Source: an uncultured Megasphaera sp. (GTDB lineage: Bacteria; Bacillota; Negativicutes; Veillonellales; Megasphaeraceae). Taken from it: a stretch of DNA of 10,503 nucleotides. The DNA is taken from NCBI RefSeq assembly GCF_958350005.1, contig NZ_CATWFF010000067.1, positions 1 through 10,503 of the forward strand, in the 5' to 3' direction. A program made the translations under genes and the position numbers. The notes beneath the pieces were generated by a model. The model saw only the letters and a list, made by a program, of their open reading frames with translations. It searched no databases and was not told the DNA's origin. This document shows, in pieces, positions 7,701 through 10,503 of the stretch (positions are counted from its first letter, which is position 1; every line of letters begins with the position of its first letter).

Positions 7701-7733
7701 GCCTTTCCCCGGCGCAGCGATTCCGGCAAAGGC
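7701..7733 (-). repeat. Imperfect inverted repeat upstream of the secA promoter
   Basis: GCCTTT-G-CCGG, a 10-base interior, then CCGG-GG-AAAGGC: two perfectly paired blocks (6 and 4 bases) with small unequal bulges. It lies between the alr stop and the secA promoter. No T-run follows on either strand, so it is not a clear alr terminator. It might be an operator or a 3' processing stem. The rest of the alr-secA spacer (7601-7799) holds only the secA promoter and leader. Confidence 0.4.
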
Positions 7734-7799
7734 GGATACAAACAGGCATTTCGCCTTTTGTAAATTATTTTTGACACTGCCCTGTACATGCGGACAGGA

Positions 7800-8999
7800 T
7801 CAGGCAAACAAGTATTCCAGACGGCGCACGATGCTGCCGTTTCGGGTATAAATGCGGGGTACGCGGCGATTTATATTGCAGAGAATTTCATGATCAATGG
7901 TCCCAATAATCCGGGCCAGTTCTTCCAGCCGGATTTCTTCTGCTCCCTGCCGGCCAAACAGCACCACTTCATCGCCAACAGCAGGATTTTCTATATCCGT
8001 AACATCCAGCATGCACTGATCCATGCAGATATTGCCGACTTGCCGTACCCGCTGGCCATGTACGAGGACATCGGCCTTGTTGGACAGCAGCCGCGGGTAG
8101 CCATCGGCATAGCCAATCGGTATCGTCGCAATGACCGTTGGCCGCTGGGCCACAAAATGCCGGCCGTAACTGATGGTTTCTCCTGGAGCAATCTGCTTGA
8201 TATGGGTAATGCAGCAGTGCAGCGACATGACTGGCTGCGGCACAAAGGACAGGCTCTGAACCGTATCGGACGGGTGATAGCCATACTGAATAATACCGGT
8301 GCGCACCATATCACAGCGAAAATCAGGATAAGCCAGGGTGCCGGCACTGCTGCTGCAGTGTACGACAGGAATGTGAATGTGTTCGGCAGCCAGGCGGCGG
8401 CAGAACCAGGAAAATGTATCATACTGCCGTTTTGTATACGCAATATCAGCCTCATCGGCTTCATCAGATACGGCAAAATGGGTAAACATGCCTTCAATGG
8501 AAAGACAGGGCAGGGCTGCTATGCGCACAATGGCGGCAATACTGTCTTCACTTCGGCGAAATCCAATACGGCCCATACCGGTATCAACAGCCAGATGAAT
8601 GCGGGCCTTCGTTCCCTGCCGCACGGCTTCCCGGGAAAACAGCACAGCATCTTCATAATGAAATACAGCGACGTCAATGCCGTATTTCACGGCTTCCTGA
8701 GCCCGTCTTCCGTCGGTATGCCCCAGAATCAAAATGGGGACCTTAATGCCTGCCAGCCGAAGCTCAACGGCTTCATCCAGACAGGCAACAGCCAGCCGGT
8801 CAGCACCGCTTTCCAAATATACTCTGGCCATTTCAACAGACCCGTGTCCATATGCATTCGCTTTCACAGCCGACGTAATCAGCACGTCTGGCCCGACAAG
8901 GCGGCGGATATTCCGCATATTCGCTGCGGCTGCATCCAGATCTATCTGCGCCCATACGGGACGGCGCGTAAAATTATCGGTCATGACATGTACATCCAT
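7800..8999 (-). CDS. alr: Alanine racemase
   Basis: A PLP enzyme that interconverts L- and D-alanine and so supplies D-Ala for peptidoglycan. The 399-residue protein carries the PLP lysine in SAVKANAYGHG (Lys46), the phosphate and substrate region VDTGMGRIGF (139-147, Arg144), HCSSSAGTL (214-222), the second catalytic base in ETISYGRHF (Tyr278, contributed by the partner subunit), IPIGYADGYPR (294-303) and the family motif NICMDQCMLDVT (323-334). Length is close to the usual 370-390 residues. I start at ATG 8999 because GTGAGG lies 9 bases upstream. The open frame extends to an ATG at 9032, but that start has no ribosome-binding site. The stop is TGA. The gene has its own promoter and is separated from secA by 199 bases, so the two are probably separate transcription units. 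A second racemase elsewhere (dadX-like) cannot be excluded. Confidence 0.96.
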   Translation of the reverse strand: MDVHVMTDNFTRRPVWAQIDLDAAAANMRNIRRLVGPDVLITSAVKANAYGHGSVEMARVYLESGADRLAVACLDEAVELRLAGIKVPILILGHTDGRRAQEAVKYGIDVAVFHYEDAVLFSREAVRQGTKARIHLAVDTGMGRIGFRRSEDSIAAIVRIAALPCLSIEGMFTHFAVSDEADEADIAYTKRQYDTFSWFCRRLAAEHIHIPVVHCSSSAGTLAYPDFRCDMVRTGIIQYGYHPSDTVQSLSFVPQPVMSLHCCITHIKQIAPGETISYGRHFVAQRPTVIATIPIGYADGYPRLLSNKADVLVHGQRVRQVGNICMDQCMLDVTDIENPAVGDEVVLFGRQGAEEIRLEELARIIGTIDHEILCNINRRVPRIYTRNGSIVRRLEYLFA

Positions 9000-9058
9000 A
9001 GGTACGGACCTCACTTTTCCTGCATTGCCCATGCATCTATTTTAAAAATATATTGTTT

Positions 9059-9087
9059 AGTATAGGCTATTCTGAATTCTAAGTAAA
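9059..9087 (-). promoter_or_regulatory. Sigma-A-type promoter of alr
   Basis: On the minus strand TTTACT (9087-9082) and TATACT (9064-9059) are separated by 17 bases. The -10 matches consensus at 5 of 6 bases and the -35 at 4 of 6. It gives a leader of about 50 bases before the ATG at 8999. Predicted from sequence only. Confidence 0.55.
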
Positions 9088-9092
9088 GTTTT

Positions 9093-9119
9093 CCTCTTTA
9101 TCTTTTTTATGATAAAAGG
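9093..9119 (+). repeat. AT-rich imperfect palindrome between divergent promoters
   Basis: CCTCTTTATC, an 8-base T-rich loop, then GATAAAAGG. The arms pair except for one bulged C. It lies just upstream of the apeB extended -10 and just behind the alr -35, so it could be an operator shared by both genes. Equally, it may be chance in AT-rich DNA. Confidence 0.35.
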
Positions 9120-9135
9120 CATTCTCTTGCTAATA

Positions 9136-9144
9136 TGGTATAAT
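9136..9144 (+). promoter_or_regulatory. Extended -10 promoter of the M18 aminopeptidase gene
   Basis: TGGTATAAT is a perfect extended -10 (TGnTATAAT). The -35 position (9116-9121, AAGGCA) is poor, which an extended -10 can compensate. Transcription would start near 9151, about 44 bases before the ATG. The ribosome-binding site AAAGGA (9182-9187) lies 7 bases before that ATG. Confidence 0.65.
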
Positions 9145-9194
9145 AAAGAAAAAATCACATGCCTGAACCATAGTCAGACAGAAAGGATATATCC

Positions 9195-10484
9195 ATGACT
9201 ACTGCAGCAGCTACACCCCGTCAATTACTGAATTTTATCCATCGTTCGCCTTCGCCCTATCATGTCGTACAAACCAGTATGGACTTGCTGAAAGAAGCGG
9301 GCTTTACGGAATTATCTCCTCATGCCCCATGGGAACTTCATGAAGGAGGCTCCTATGTGGTCACTGCCTTTGATTCCAGTCTGCTTGCCTTTACCATTGG
9401 CCGCCACCCCCGCGCCCATCTTCGCATTGCCGCCGCGCATACGGATTTTCCCTGCCTGCGCGTAAAGCCGGCCGCTTCGATTATGCAGGGCGTGTACGGC
9501 AAACTGAATATCGAACTCTACGGCGGCATGATCCGGGAATCCTGGCTCGACCGGCCGTTGTCGCTGGCCGGAAAAATTGCCACGACAGGAACGGACCCGT
9601 TCCATCCGGCCATTCATGTCGTTGATTTTCATACGCCCTTGCTGACGATCCCCCGCCTGGCTATTCACATGAACCGCCATACGAACGACGGCGTTGCGCT
9701 CAATCCGCAGAAGGACATGCTTCCCCTCATGACCCTGTGCGATGGCAGCACGGCAGATTCCTTTTTACTGGACTATCTGGCAGAATACTGCCACTGTGCC
9801 GTGCAGGATATTCTTTCTTACGATCTGACCGTATATCCGGCTGAAGAAGGGTGCCTGCTGGGTCTGCACAATGAATTCATTTCTTCCCCCCGCCTGGACA
9901 ACCTGACGTCAGTATATGCCAGCATTGCCGGCCTTGCCAATCATACGGCTGCCGACGGCATACAGGCAGTCGCCTTATTTGACAATGAAGAAGTAGGCAG
10001 CCGGACGAAACAGGGAGCGGCATCGCTTCTCCTGCCGACGTACCTCCAGCGGCTGTACCACGCCCTGGGCTATACTGATGAAGACTATCGCCTGGACCAG
10101 AGCAGCGCCTTTGTCCTGTCCATCGACGTAGCCCATGCCATGCATCCCAATATGCCGGAAAAATGCGATATTACCAACATTCCCGTATTGGGGCACGGCA
10201 TAGCCCTGAAAACAGCCTGCAGTCAGGCCTATGCCGGTGATGCCGAAGCAGCGGCAATCATTACGGCCCTGTGCCGCAGCGGAAACATTCCGTATCAGCA
10301 TTTTGTCAATCGTTCCGACATCCCTGGCGGCTCTACCTTGGGCTCTTTGCTGTCTTCTTATTTTCCCGTACGGACAATGGATATTGGGATTCCCATTCTG
10401 GCCATGCATTCTGCCCGCGAGCTGATGGGCGCAGCCGATCTGAAAGCCCTGTACGACTTGATCGGCCTGTTCTTTACAGAGTAA
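9195..10484 (+). CDS. apeB: M18 family metallo-aminopeptidase
   Basis: The 429-residue protein is a dinuclear-zinc exopeptidase of family M18 (aspartyl aminopeptidase / aminopeptidase I type), which removes N-terminal residues from peptides in the cytoplasm. The family motifs are all present in order: AAHTD with the first metal-ligand His (His82), SSPRLDNL with the bridging Asp (Asp235), DNEEVGS with the catalytic and ligand Glu pair (Glu265-266), SIDVAHAMHPN (Asp311), SDIPGGSTLG (374-383) and the final ligand in AMHSARE (His405). Length agrees with bacterial M18 enzymes (about 420-460). No signal peptide is seen. The ATG at 9195 has AAAGGA 7 bases upstream. The gene is transcribed divergently from alr and appears to stand alone in this window. 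Whether it prefers acidic residues cannot be told from the motifs. Confidence 0.95.
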   Translation: MTTAAATPRQLLNFIHRSPSPYHVVQTSMDLLKEAGFTELSPHAPWELHEGGSYVVTAFDSSLLAFTIGRHPRAHLRIAAAHTDFPCLRVKPAASIMQGVYGKLNIELYGGMIRESWLDRPLSLAGKIATTGTDPFHPAIHVVDFHTPLLTIPRLAIHMNRHTNDGVALNPQKDMLPLMTLCDGSTADSFLLDYLAEYCHCAVQDILSYDLTVYPAEEGCLLGLHNEFISSPRLDNLTSVYASIAGLANHTAADGIQAVALFDNEEVGSRTKQGAASLLLPTYLQRLYHALGYTDEDYRLDQSSAFVLSIDVAHAMHPNMPEKCDITNIPVLGHGIALKTACSQAYAGDAEAAAIITALCRSGNIPYQHFVNRSDIPGGSTLGSLLSSYFPVRTMDIGIPILAMHSARELMGAADLKALYDLIGLFFTE

Positions 10485-10503
10485 ATATAATAATTTATTA
10501 TAT
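10485..10503. repeat. Perfect AT-only palindrome after the aminopeptidase stop, at window edge
   Basis: ATATAATAA-T-TTATTATAT: 9-base arms around a single central base, starting right after the TAA. It reaches the window edge and may continue. Such a sequence could be part of a terminator or a promoter, but with no G or C the stem is weak and its role cannot be decided here. Confidence 0.4.

Noticed and set aside
7744..7800. Possible intrinsic terminator of alr
   Set aside because: Only a 4-base stem (AGGC/GCCT) and a separate 5-base stem (CCTGT/ACAGG) are present, and on the alr strand no proper T-run follows either. Too weak to call.
7788..9065. A 425-codon open frame on the plus strand, opposite alr and longer than it
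   Set aside because: It mirrors alr, whose catalytic motifs are complete. The frame has no ribosome-binding site, its product shows no recognisable domain, and it starts in the alr-secA spacer. It is a shadow of codon bias on the other strand.

Overview
The window reads as chromosomal housekeeping DNA from a Firmicute with envelope traits typical of the Negativicutes (Veillonella/Megasphaera/Dialister-like). The placement is inferred from gene content, mid-range GC and Firmicute-type signals; no search was run. It holds seven complete genes and the first 13 codons of an eighth. There are no RNA genes, mobile elements or CRISPR arrays, and no gene-free stretch exceeds about 200 bases.

Layout. 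The left three quarters (1-7600) is one convergent block on the minus strand, read from right to left: secA, prfB, a DUF2993 lipid-binding protein, a DUF5693 membrane protein, csaB and the start of ftsE. Spacing is tight: about 50 bases from secA to prfB, a direct TAA-ATG junction from prfB to DUF2993, 16 bases to DUF5693, an 8-base overlap into csaB, and 22 bases to ftsE. A sigma-A-like promoter sits just before secA, so this is probably one operon. Upstream lies alr (minus, 7800-8999) with its own promoter. Divergent from alr is an M18 aminopeptidase gene (plus, 9195-10484).

How the genes fit together. SecA drives protein export, RF2 terminates translation, and FtsE is the ATPase of the FtsEX divisome complex. 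The secA-prfB-ftsE order is an old Firmicute arrangement. Here it carries an inserted envelope module: an exported lipid-binding-type protein, a polytopic membrane protein of unknown function, and the pyruvyl transferase CsaB. CsaB-type enzymes make the ketal-pyruvate groups on cell-wall polymers that SLH-domain proteins bind. Alanine racemase supplies D-alanine for peptidoglycan, so most of the window concerns the cell envelope.

Main point of interest. prfB needs a +1 ribosomal frameshift, as in many bacteria, but the in-frame stop at the slip site is TAG, not the usual TGA. RF2 reads UGA and UAA; UAG is read by RF1. If the base calls are right, the classic RF2 autoregulation cannot work as described and may be replaced by control from RF1. 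The rest of the window is largely ordinary and I did not see a wholly new system.
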